From an uncultured Saprospiraceae bacterium (GTDB lineage: Bacteria > Bacteroidota > Bacteroidia > Chitinophagales > Saprospiraceae): a DNA stretch of 64,000 nt. A model generated the notes under the pieces. It had not been told where the DNA came from. It made no database searches and saw only the letters and a list, made by a program, of their open reading frames with translations. Every line of letters starts with the position of its first letter. Within the stretch, counting starts at the first letter, position 1. The stretch spans positions 1 through 64,000 of the forward strand of contig CALEYL010000028.1 of NCBI GenBank assembly GCA_937926205.1. Direction: 5' to 3'. Position numbers and translations under genes: made by a program. Positions 16,740-25,000 of the stretch are shown piece after piece.

Positions 16740-17651
16740 ATGCCACGTTACTGCTCAAACCTGTTCTTTATACTTGCAGCGGTGTTTTTCCTGCAAAGCT
16801 GTGAAAAGGATGCTTCCCAACACATCCTTTTTCTGGGGCATCCTTACGACTGGCGTGCCGGTGACCGCGTAGACCCGCGGGTTGAGGCTCTTGATTTCTC
16901 AAAATACGATCAGATCTGGCTGGGAGGCGACGTTTGCGGCCAAACCACCAAATCACCCTCAACACTCCTATACTTAGACAGCCTTTTTCATCTGCGGTCT
17001 GAACACACCCACTGGACATGGGGCAATCACGATGTGCTATTCGGAAATACGGACAGCATTCGAGTGCATACGGGCAAACCCGATTTTTATGCCAGCTGGC
17101 AGGACGGCTACTGTCTACTGGTGCTGAATACCAATTTGTTCTGGTATTACCCCTCTTCGCCGCCACAGGAAGATTGCGAAGCAAAAGCTGCTCAAATTGC
17201 GTTGATAAAAAACGTGGCAGACAGCATTCAAAAAGCTTCCCACCTGGTCATTTTGCACCATCACGGCCTGTTGAATGAATATAAAACAGACGTACCAGGT
17301 AATCCGGCAGACGCTTTTAACGGCACAACGATTCCGATTTGGGCTACCTGCGACTCCGCATCCAATTTGACCCAAATGGTGTATCCGTGGTTGACAGCGG
17401 TGCAACAGCGCGGCATTCAGGTGGTATTGGTCGGAGGCGATCTGGGCATGCGTGCGAAAAAATATGCACAACAGACGCCGGAAGGAATCTGGATGTTGGG
17501 ATCCGGCATCAACAACAGTGTAGATGCGCAATACGCGCCCGACTATGTCAGGTCTTTTGCCCCCGATCAGGTCTTAATTCTGAATTACAATTACAGCAAA
17601 AGAACCCTGGACTGGATGTTTAAACCGCTGAGTGACTTGCCGCGGCATTAA
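16740..17651 (+). CDS. Calcineurin-like metallophosphoesterase lipoprotein
   Basis: The protein has about 303 residues from the ATG at 16740, which gives a good lipoprotein signal (LFFILAAVFFLQSC). ATGs at 16683 and 16728 are alternatives. Metallophosphoesterase motifs II and III are clear: WLGGDVCGQT and WTWGNHDVLFG. LVILHHHGLL supplies a metal-binding His. Motif I (normally D-x-H) reads LFLGHPYDWR, and the final GHxH is replaced by GGDLGMR, so the metal site is atypical. Its substrate is unknown. It is convergent with the small membrane protein gene and overlaps it by four bases. Confidence 0.8.
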   Translation: MPRYCSNLFFILAAVFFLQSCEKDASQHILFLGHPYDWRAGDRVDPRVEALDFSKYDQIWLGGDVCGQTTKSPSTLLYLDSLFHLRSEHTHWTWGNHDVLFGNTDSIRVHTGKPDFYASWQDGYCLLVLNTNLFWYYPSSPPQEDCEAKAAQIALIKNVADSIQKASHLVILHHHGLLNEYKTDVPGNPADAFNGTTIPIWATCDSASNLTQMVYPWLTAVQQRGIQVVLVGGDLGMRAKKYAQQTPEGIWMLGSGINNSVDAQYAPDYVRSFAPDQVLILNYNYSKRTLDWMFKPLSDLPRH

Positions 17652-17872
17652 TCATCGTCCTCATCACCGCTGTTTGTGGTTGTCAGATAAATGATGACGA
17701 AACCCACCAGAATCATGGCAATTTTGGCCACAAATCCAAACAGACTCCCTGGCGCGTCCAGCCACATGAGGAAGGAAAATTTCAAACCGATCATGCTCAG
17801 AATGATGGACAAGAAGCCGAGACCTGCCAGGATAAATCCGAATAGGGTGGCAATGCCTTTATTTTTTATCAT
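17648..17872 (-). CDS. Small two-helix membrane protein
   Basis: The protein has 74 residues. Two hydrophobic segments, about 8-30 (ATLFGFILAGLGFLSIILSMIG) and 43-64 (SLFGFVAKIAMILVGFVIIYL), are joined by a short loop. It ends in an acidic tail, NSGDEDDD. The pattern is that of small inner-membrane proteins of unknown function. Its 3' end overlaps that of the convergent metallophosphoesterase gene. Confidence 0.7.
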   Translation of the reverse strand: MIKNKGIATLFGFILAGLGFLSIILSMIGLKFSFLMWLDAPGSLFGFVAKIAMILVGFVIIYLTTTNSGDEDDD

Positions 17873-18021
17873 TGAATCCTGTTTTTTATGTTGAAACGTT
17901 GGGATTGCCCGATTGTTTGGGCAATTTTCCTTTTCGCAAAGGTAGCTGCTTTCGCGTGTTCCGGCAGCCGTTTTTGAAAACAGGAAACAAAACTAAGGAT
18001 AGCAATGTATCTAAAAAGGTC

Positions 18022-18029
18022 TATTTTTG
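18022..18029 (+). promoter_or_regulatory. Possible -7 box for the HMG-CoA lyase gene
   Basis: TATTTTTG matches TAnnTTTG and ends 34 bases before the start codon. A -33 TTTG is not evident. Confidence 0.4.
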
Positions 18030-18063
18030 CCCATAAGGTCAGCACTCAAACCGGTAATTTTGT

Positions 18064-18918
18064 ATGATTAAATTGATAGAATGCCCCCGCGATGCAATGC
18101 AAGGCATCAAAACATTTATCCCTACAGAAGTCAAAGCGGCTTATATTAATCAACTGCTCAAGGTAGGATTTGATACCCTCGATTTTGGAAGCTTTGTGTC
18201 TCCCAAAGCCATTCCGCAAATGCAGGATACGGCCGCTGTTCTCAGCCAACTGGATTTAAGCACGACTGTTTCCAAGCTTTTAGCCATTATTGCCAATGAA
18301 CGTGGTGCTGCCGATGCTGCCAAATTTGATGAAATTACTTACCTCGGGTACCCTTTTTCTATTTCTGAGACTTTCCAGTTGCGGAATACAAATGCGACCA
18401 TCGAAGAATCGGTAGAGCGGGTGAAAGCAATTCAGGACATCTGTCTGAAACACAATAAAACGATGGTACTTTATATTTCAATGGGCTTTGGAAATCCTTA
18501 CGGAGACCCGTGGAATGTGGAGATCGTGCAGAAATGGGTTGATGTGCTGGTGGAGATGGGTATTCGTATTTTCCAGCTGTCAGACACCATCGGCGTCGCT
18601 AATCCGGAAAACATCAGCTATTTATTTGCAAACCTTATTCCGCATTATCCCGATATTGAATTCGGAGCTCATTTTCATACGCTACCGCATGCCTGGAAAG
18701 AAAAAATTCTGGCGGCCTGGAAAAATGGGTGCCGGCGCTTTGATGGCGCCCTTAAAGGCTATGGCGGTTGTCCTATGGCCAAGGACGACCTGACCGGCAA
18801 CATGCCCACTGAGAATATGATATATTATTTTCAGGAGGAACAGCAAGCTACCGGAATCAATATGGATGCTTTGATGCGTTCTATGGAAATGGCGGGAACC
18901 GTATTTCCACACGACTAG
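18064..18918 (+). CDS. mvaB: Hydroxymethylglutaryl-CoA lyase
   Basis: The protein has 284 residues of TIM-barrel HMGL family. It would cleave HMG-CoA to acetyl-CoA and acetoacetate in leucine breakdown. Catalytic features are visible: IECPRDAMQGI near the N-terminus supplies the conserved Arg-Asp pair, GAHFHTL (about 200) supplies the two metal-binding His, and GYGGCPMAKDDLTGN (about 237-251) holds the active-site Cys and flexible loop. The substitution of YG for LG in the usual GLGGCPYA signature is mild. Related aldol-type lyases cannot be fully excluded. It is convergent with rbfA, with only four bases between the ends. Confidence 0.88.
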   Translation: MIKLIECPRDAMQGIKTFIPTEVKAAYINQLLKVGFDTLDFGSFVSPKAIPQMQDTAAVLSQLDLSTTVSKLLAIIANERGAADAAKFDEITYLGYPFSISETFQLRNTNATIEESVERVKAIQDICLKHNKTMVLYISMGFGNPYGDPWNVEIVQKWVDVLVEMGIRIFQLSDTIGVANPENISYLFANLIPHYPDIEFGAHFHTLPHAWKEKILAAWKNGCRRFDGALKGYGGCPMAKDDLTGNMPTENMIYYFQEEQQATGINMDALMRSMEMAGTVFPHD

Positions 18919-18922
18919 AGCG

Positions 18923-19297
18923 CTATTCTTCTTCCCCCATTTGGCCTTCGCGGCGCAGGCGTTCAAAAATCTCATCCACACGGTACATTTCATCCAGGGT
19001 GTCATCCATGAAAAATGCAATGTCCGGTACCCTTCGCATTTGCTTGCGCACCCGATAGGCTAAGGCCTGGCGGAGTCGAACTTGTTCTTCCTGAAGCTGG
19101 AGGATGGGCGCTTGCTTATTTTCAGTATTGTAAATGCTGAGATAAATCTTTGCAAGGCTCAGGTCGGGCGTCATGCGGACTTGAGTGACGGTTACCATGA
19201 CTTCGCGGCCATAAATATAACCGCCTTCTTCCTGAAGAATTATGCTGAAGTGCCGCTTGATGGTCTCTGCGGTCTGTTTTTGCTTAATGGTTTCCAT
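18923..19297 (-). CDS. rbfA: 30S ribosome-binding factor RbfA
   Basis: The protein has 124 residues, the usual length. It is a KH-like domain protein that binds the 30S subunit during 16S rRNA 5'-end maturation. Family features are the early VMVTVTQVRMTPDLSLAKIY strand-turn-strand (about 34-53), and LAYRVRKQMRRVPDIAFFMDDTLDEMYRVDEI (about 80-111), which ends in the typical F-x-x-D-x-x-x-E pattern. It has no operon partner in view; the next genes on either side are on the other strand. Confidence 0.93.
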   Translation of the reverse strand: METIKQKQTAETIKRHFSIILQEEGGYIYGREVMVTVTQVRMTPDLSLAKIYLSIYNTENKQAPILQLQEEQVRLRQALAYRVRKQMRRVPDIAFFMDDTLDEMYRVDEIFERLRREGQMGEEE

Positions 19298-19539
19298 AGT
19301 AATATTGCATTTCGGTCTTTCTTCCCTTGATGGATACCGGGCGGTAAAGATGCACTTTTTTGACCAATTTGGAACTTAATGTCAGTGGGAAACAACAAGC
19401 GGGGGCGAATGTTTCCCTTCCCTTAATTATCCGAATGTGCTTGGTTCTGCTCTCTTTATCTACGTTTCGCGGATTTTCCTCCAATAAATGAATGTTGAAG
19501 TTTCAATAACCCGCACTTTGCAAAAAAAATTCAAAGCGC

Positions 19540-20772
19540 ATGTTCCAATCTCTACGTTCTTCGGCTGGCATTGCTTTCCAGACGCTGCGCGCCAATCTTT
19601 TTCACACCTTGTTGTCGACTCTCGGCATTGTCATTGGTGTGGCCGCACTGGTTTCTATTCTTGCATTGGGAGACGGGATGGAAAAATTCGGACGGGAGCA
19701 GGTTTCAGGAACAACGAATGTCCAGGCCATTCAGGCTTCTCCGATTACCCGCCAGCAGATAGACGGCGTCTGGATCAATAAAGAAAAAACCCCAATGCTT
19801 GAATCTATGCACCTTGCTGCCTTAAAACAAAGCATGCAGGGGCGCGCCCGTCTGATGTTGCAAACCAACCTCAGTGGAATGATAACACTGAAAGACGATA
19901 CGGTCAGTAAGCCTGCATTGGTTATTGCTTTTGCCGGCGATCTGGATGTAAAAGAAGCGACGCTTGCTCATGGCCGGATGTTCACTGCCGAAGATATGGC
20001 ACAAAAAGATTCCGTTCTGCTGCTTTCATGGGCTTTGGCGGATAAACTGGCTGCCGGAAGCACCGTTGAAAGCCTCCTCAACCGGCAAGTTGTATTCAAC
20101 AAGCAAACCATGCGCGTCATTGGCATTCTGGCTGCGGACGAAAAAGACGAAATCCCAAGAGCTGCCATGCCCATGCACCTGCTGGATACGGCCACGCTGA
20201 ATGCCAAACCGCCTCAATTATTGATACAGGCCAACAAAGTGGAAGATGTTCCCGCTTTAAAAACCGAGTTACTCGCGTTTTTGGATGCCAAAGTGGCCGG
20301 CGGAAAAGCTGGATTTGAAGTCATGACCAACGATGTTCGCGTGGATCAAATCAGCAAAGGCATCCTGTTGTTCAAACTTGTGATGGGACTGATTACGGGC
20401 ATTGCTATTTTGGTGGGGGGTATTGGCGTCATGAATGTACTGCTCATGTCCGTGACGGAGCGCACCCGTGAAATTGGCATTCGCAAAGCAACAGGAGCCA
20501 GACGCAGTGATATTTCCATGCAATTTTTAGCGGAATCTATGGTGATTTCACTTGCAGGCAGTTTGACAGGATTTGTATTGGGTATGGTCATGACCCTGGG
20601 TGTTACGCCCATCATTCGTTCGCTCACCAAAGTTCCTTTTTATGCAGCCTTCGACTACAGGACCCTGGTCATCGTCGTTGTAGTCGCCATCCTGGTCGGC
20701 ATTATTTTTGGCGTATACCCGGCGCGTAAAGCAGCCCGACTGACGCCTGTAGATGCCATCCGGCACGAATGA
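19540..20772 (+). CDS. ABC transporter permease, MacB/FtsX type
   Basis: The protein has 410 residues. One membrane helix near the N-terminus (about 22-44, LSTLGIVIGVAALVSILALG) is followed by a large periplasmic MacB-like domain (about 50-270) and three more helices in the FtsX domain (about 285-400). The signature VTERTREIGIRKATGARRSDI is present. These type VII exporters are mechanotransmission systems that move lipoproteins, peptides or toxins, with a separate ATPase. No ATPase gene is adjacent here, so its partner must be elsewhere. Confidence 0.9.
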   Translation: MFQSLRSSAGIAFQTLRANLFHTLLSTLGIVIGVAALVSILALGDGMEKFGREQVSGTTNVQAIQASPITRQQIDGVWINKEKTPMLESMHLAALKQSMQGRARLMLQTNLSGMITLKDDTVSKPALVIAFAGDLDVKEATLAHGRMFTAEDMAQKDSVLLLSWALADKLAAGSTVESLLNRQVVFNKQTMRVIGILAADEKDEIPRAAMPMHLLDTATLNAKPPQLLIQANKVEDVPALKTELLAFLDAKVAGGKAGFEVMTNDVRVDQISKGILLFKLVMGLITGIAILVGGIGVMNVLLMSVTERTREIGIRKATGARRSDISMQFLAESMVISLAGSLTGFVLGMVMTLGVTPIIRSLTKVPFYAAFDYRTLVIVVVVAILVGIIFGVYPARKAARLTPVDAIRHE

Positions 20773-20806
20773 TTTGAAAATTTGATGATTTGATAATTTG
20801 AAAATT
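20772..20806 (+). repeat. 8-base tandem repeat, ATTTGAAA type
   Basis: Four imperfect copies of an octamer (ATTTGAAA, ATTTGATG, ATTTGATA, ATTTGAAA) begin at the last base of the upstream stop codon. They lie between the permease and the DinB-like gene. Confidence 0.8.
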
Positions 20807-20874
20807 CGCACCATCTTCAAGTTTTCAAGACTTGTCCCGCCCAAGCGGGGTTACCAAATCATCCAATCAATAAC

Positions 20875-21393
20875 ATGAGCTACGATCAACAATTCAGAGA
20901 TGCACTGGTTGCTGAAACCAGGCGTCGTCTTTTTGAGGAATCGATTCCGAGAATAAAAAAGTGTCTGGCACAGCTAAACGAGCAGGAAATCTGGTACCGG
21001 CCAAACGGCAATTCCAACAGCATTGGAAATCTGGTGCTGCACCTTTGCGGTAACGCACGGCAATGGATCGTGTCGGGATTGGGCAAAGCCCCTGATCGAC
21101 GCCTGCGCCAGGCTGAATTTGATGAAAGAGGACCAGTGCCGACACAAAAAATGCTGGAAGACCTGGATGTTCTGGTGGCTGACATCAACGTTGTACTGGA
21201 TCATTTGAAACCGGAAGATTTGATCCGTTTGCACCCGGTTCAGGTATTTGAGGAAAGCGGTCTGAGTATACTGGTGCATGTCGTAGAACATTTTTCCTAC
21301 CATACGGGCCAGATAACCTATGCTGTTAAAGCACTGAAAGATATAGACACCGCCTATTACGGGCAGTTGAATCTGGAAAGGAAAGAAGACTAA
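20875..21393 (+). CDS. DinB-superfamily protein (DUF1572)
   Basis: The protein has 172 residues in a four-helix bundle. Likely metal ligands are the His in NLVLHLCGN (about 55) and the two His in HVVEHFSYHTGQI (about 138-150), the pattern of DinB/YfiT metalloenzymes. Family members act as thiol- or metal-dependent transferases or are uncharacterised. The role here is unknown. It is followed by a set of nested hairpins before a convergent gene. Confidence 0.85.
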   Translation: MSYDQQFRDALVAETRRRLFEESIPRIKKCLAQLNEQEIWYRPNGNSNSIGNLVLHLCGNARQWIVSGLGKAPDRRLRQAEFDERGPVPTQKMLEDLDVLVADINVVLDHLKPEDLIRLHPVQVFEESGLSILVHVVEHFSYHTGQITYAVKALKDIDTAYYGQLNLERKED

Positions 21394-21398
21394 TTTTC

Positions 21399-21478
21399 GA
21401 TGCTATCCACACATAAAATAGCATCGGGCGAGACTGGTTGACGTTATGAAGGGTAATAACGTCCGCTGCCTCGCCCGA
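21399..21478. other. Nested hairpins between convergent genes
   Basis: Three inverted repeats occur in 80 bases. CGATGCTAT (21399) pairs with ATAGCATCG (21418). TCGGGCGAG (21424) pairs with CTCGCCCGA (21470). Within the second loop GACGTTAT (21440) pairs with ATAACGTC (21455). There is no clear T-run. It could be a bidirectional terminator or a structured RNA or DNA element. Confidence 0.6.
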
Positions 21479-21505
21479 GCTAAACCGGTGCATGTACTGA
21501 ATCAT

Positions 21506-21814
21506 TTAGTTCAGTTGTGCAACCAGTTGACGAATACGGCCGATTTTGGCCCGATTTACCCGGTATGCAACGCCGCCGTTGCTGTGTTCTGACAACAACA
21601 CACCATACTCGTGCAGCATTCCGAGTAAGTTTTCCAGAGCTGTAGCCTCCAGCCTTGTTTGCACAAGGAGATCCAATTCTGAAGCATTACCGTGCTCCAG
21701 AAGGAAATCCATAACCTGACTTCCACTATCGCCCGAAAGCGCCTCCAGAACTGCAATGGCCCGGTCAACTTTGTTTGTGAAAATGTTGTCAATAAAGTTC
21801 CAAGTGTTCATCAT
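21506..21814 (-). CDS. Small winged-helix-like protein, function unknown
   Basis: The protein has 102 residues. The sequence looks like a winged helix: helices around 14-40 (VDRAIAVLEALSG, QVMDFLLEHGN), a helix-turn-helix at about 44-70 (SELDLLVQTRLEATALENLLGMLHEYGVL), then a beta-wing (YRVNRAKIG). This matches the ArsR/MarR kind of fold, although no metal-binding cysteines are present. It probably binds DNA; its targets are unknown. Confidence 0.65.
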   Translation of the reverse strand: MMNTWNFIDNIFTNKVDRAIAVLEALSGDSGSQVMDFLLEHGNASELDLLVQTRLEATALENLLGMLHEYGVLLSEHSNGGVAYRVNRAKIGRIRQLVAQLN

Positions 21815-21962
21815 ACGGGTAGATAATTATAATAATTCAAAAATATGCCAACTGATGAGTTTGGAATGTAGATGCCTCTCTTAGTTATTTTTTAGCGTAA
21901 AAATCGGAATGGAAATCGGAATGGGTTGTGATAACAGATTCTACGGAGATGCGCCTATTTGG

Positions 21963-21998
21963 TTGCACACGATCCGGTTTTTTTTCGATCGTGTGCAA
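21963..21998 (-). terminator. Perfect hairpin downstream of dnaE
   Basis: TTGCACACGATC (21963-21974) and GATCGTGTGCAA (21987-21998) form a perfect 12-bp stem with a loop that is mostly T on the plus strand. It lies 31 bases after the dnaE stop. A classical T-tail on the minus strand is missing, so it may be a 3'-end stabiliser or a weak terminator. Confidence 0.5.
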
Positions 21999-22028
21999 GG
22001 TCATGGGGAGATTAGCCAGCCAGCGGGC

Positions 22029-25000
22029 TTAGTTTACTTTATACTCCAGGCCCAATTTGGAAATCTCTTCAATAAATTCATTGTTGGCTTTGACGGTTCT
22101 TCCCTTTGCTATCATGCTTAATTTCAGTCGATTGGTTCGGTCAATTAACTCCATACGCAGGCGTTGTTTGCCTTTGTAGCGTTTGCACAGATCGTCGATA
22201 TTGTCCACCATTTCCATGGTGAGGGCATCCAGTGCGATTTTCAGCGTGATGGATTCGGTCAGGCTTTCCCCGGTACCCTCCAGCAGACGGGCTTCCTTGA
22301 GTTTGAATTCCAGTTCATCGCCTCTCCAGCCTCTTTGAAAAGCGCCTTTAAGGAACAGAGCTTTACCCGGTTCGAAGAGGTGCTTGAATTTCTGATAATC
22401 GTCGCCGAAAAGCTTTAACTCCATTTTGCCGGCAAAATCGCTGATTTCAAAAATCCCCCAGCCATTGCCGTTTTTGCTCACAGCATGACGTACCGATGAT
22501 ACCATGCCGGCCAGATTCAGCATGCTTTTATGCTGATTTTGATCTACCTGATCCAGAGGGCAGGTAACAAAATGCTCTATTTCAAGTCGATAGTCATCCA
22601 GCGGGTGGCCACTGATAAAAATCCCCGTTACTTCTTTTTCACGGGTCAGCCGCTCAATCAGGCTCCAGGGGGGGCATTTTGGCGCCGGGGGTTCCGGAAT
22701 CAAACCCTCGTCTGAAGAACCGAATAAGGAACTGGAAGCCATGGCTTTTTGCGACTGGTATGCGCTGCCGTAGCGCATGAGGTGCTCCAGAAAAGTGTCG
22801 TATTTTTCAGAAGGGGCAAAGTATTGGGCCCGATCGAGGTCTTCAAAACTGTCGAAAGCGCCGCCAAGCGCCAGACTTTCAGTCACTTTTTTATTGATGG
22901 CGCCTGTGCTGGGCCGCCTCATAAAATCGTAAATATTGAGGAAAGGGCCATTTTTTTCGCGCTCGCGCAAAATTTCTTCTACCGGACCTTCTCCAACCCC
23001 TTTCAACGCTGACAGGCCGAAACGGAGTTCTCCTTTTTTGTTGGCCGAAAAATCAGAAATACTTTCATTGATGTCGGGGCCCAACACCGGGATCCCCATG
23101 CGTTTGCACTCTTGCAGGAAAAAAGTGATGTCCGACAGGTTGCTCTTGTTGTGGGTCAGCACCGAAGCCATGAACTCCGCGGGGTAGTGCGCTTTGAGGT
23201 AGGCCGTTTGAAAAGCGACCAGGGCATAGCAGGTCGAGTGCGATTTGTTAAAAGCATACGAAGCAAATGCTTCCCAGTCTTTCCAGACCTTTTCGAGCAC
23301 CTTATCGGGATGGCCGTTGGCTGTGCCGCCTTCCACAAATTTAGGGTACATCGCATCCAGCACAGACTTTTGCTTTTTTCCCATGGCTTTTCGCAAAACG
23401 TCGGCCTGGCCTTTGGAGAAACCGGCGAGTTTTTGGGACAAGAGCATAACCTGTTCCTGGTAGACACAATTGTGCACGATGATGTTGTTGGCGATAAAGT
23501 TGTGGATGCCTTCAACCGTAATATCGTAAACCAGCTCTTTTCCTGCCGGTTCGATGGATTCGATTTCCTCCCAGCGGACGTTCTTCCTCCTGCTTGTAGC
23601 AGGTAATTCTAATTCGTCCGTCAAAGGCTTTACCGCTTGTATGGCGATGCGGGGCCGATTAAGATTTTTGGGTAAAAGGTGCTGGCGGTCAAATCCATAC
23701 GCTGCCTGGAGTTCACGCCCCGATCCTGCCCATGCAGACTCCAGTTCTTCCACAAATAGTCCACGATCAAGGGTATCTTTTTGCTCCTCTCCGCTAAAAT
23801 GCCGATTAGGCATGGCTTTCGTAACCAAATGCGGGGCAATCGCTTTAGCAAATGATTTTAAATCGTAAACCGTAAGCTGATAGGCCGTCATTTCCTGATT
23901 CCGGCGGTTGTTGTAGTATCTGGATTCGTAAAGGGTAGAATAGATGCCTAAACGCAACAACAGTGTACTGACATCATGAGCCAATCGGTATGAAATGGTC
24001 TTGAAATGGCAAAGCTTTTCACCAATGTGGCCGTCACAATCCCATAAAGCAGCCAAAAAGAAGGCGATATCCTGATGATTCAAGCCAAAAACAAAATCCG
24101 GCACAAATTTTTCGTCTGAGCGACAGCCGCCTGTTTTTGTTTTTAAATTCCAATCGCGCAATGCAGCGACCAGGCTATTGGTTTGATGGTAGTGGGTTTT
24201 GTCAACGCCGGCAACCATAACCTGTGTAACCTCGCGCACTTGCTGTAAAGTACGCGGGGCTAACGATTCAAAAGCTTCAAGACTGCTCTGGTAAGCGTCA
24301 ATTAAGCGCTGGTCTTTAGAGATAAAATCAGCTGTGGCGCTTTTTCCGGAAAGCGAACCATCTGCCAGCAAATAAGCGAGTACCCTGAGTTTGTTGCGAT
24401 CTCCAACCTGCTCTTCCGAAACTTCTAATTTTCGGGGTGTGGCAAGGTAATCTCCCGGTTTTAGGGAGCCAATTTCGAGCCAACCCTGTTCAGTGAGCAC
24501 CTGATGGTTGGCAGTCATTTTTATGAGGGCTCCGTTTTTTAACTTAACTTTTAGTACTTCGCGCTTGCCATTGCATATCCAATGGGTCATTCGTGCACGC
24601 CGGCTTTGCAGATGCTGATCCACACCCTGCACGTAAAAATCTCCAACAGCGCCTTCCAGTTCATCAATCCGAACCCGGGCGCCGGTTGTCGCGTCATAGA
24701 CCAGTGTGTCTCCGGAGAGACACACCCCGTAAGTATCCTCCAGATATTCCTCCATCGCCGGCAAATCGTAGGTGATTGCTTCCCGGCCGTGTTTGCGTGC
24801 GATGAAATTGGGGATGTATTCCAGTGGCCCCGGGCGGTACAGGGCGTTCATGGCAATGAGGTCTTCAAAGGTCGTGGGGACAAGTTCCTTCATGTATTTT
24901 TGCATGCCGGGACTTTCATACTGGAAAATCGCGACCGTATCACCGCGCTGAAACAGCTTGTAGGTTTCTTCATCATCAAGGGGGATGCTGTCCACATCAA

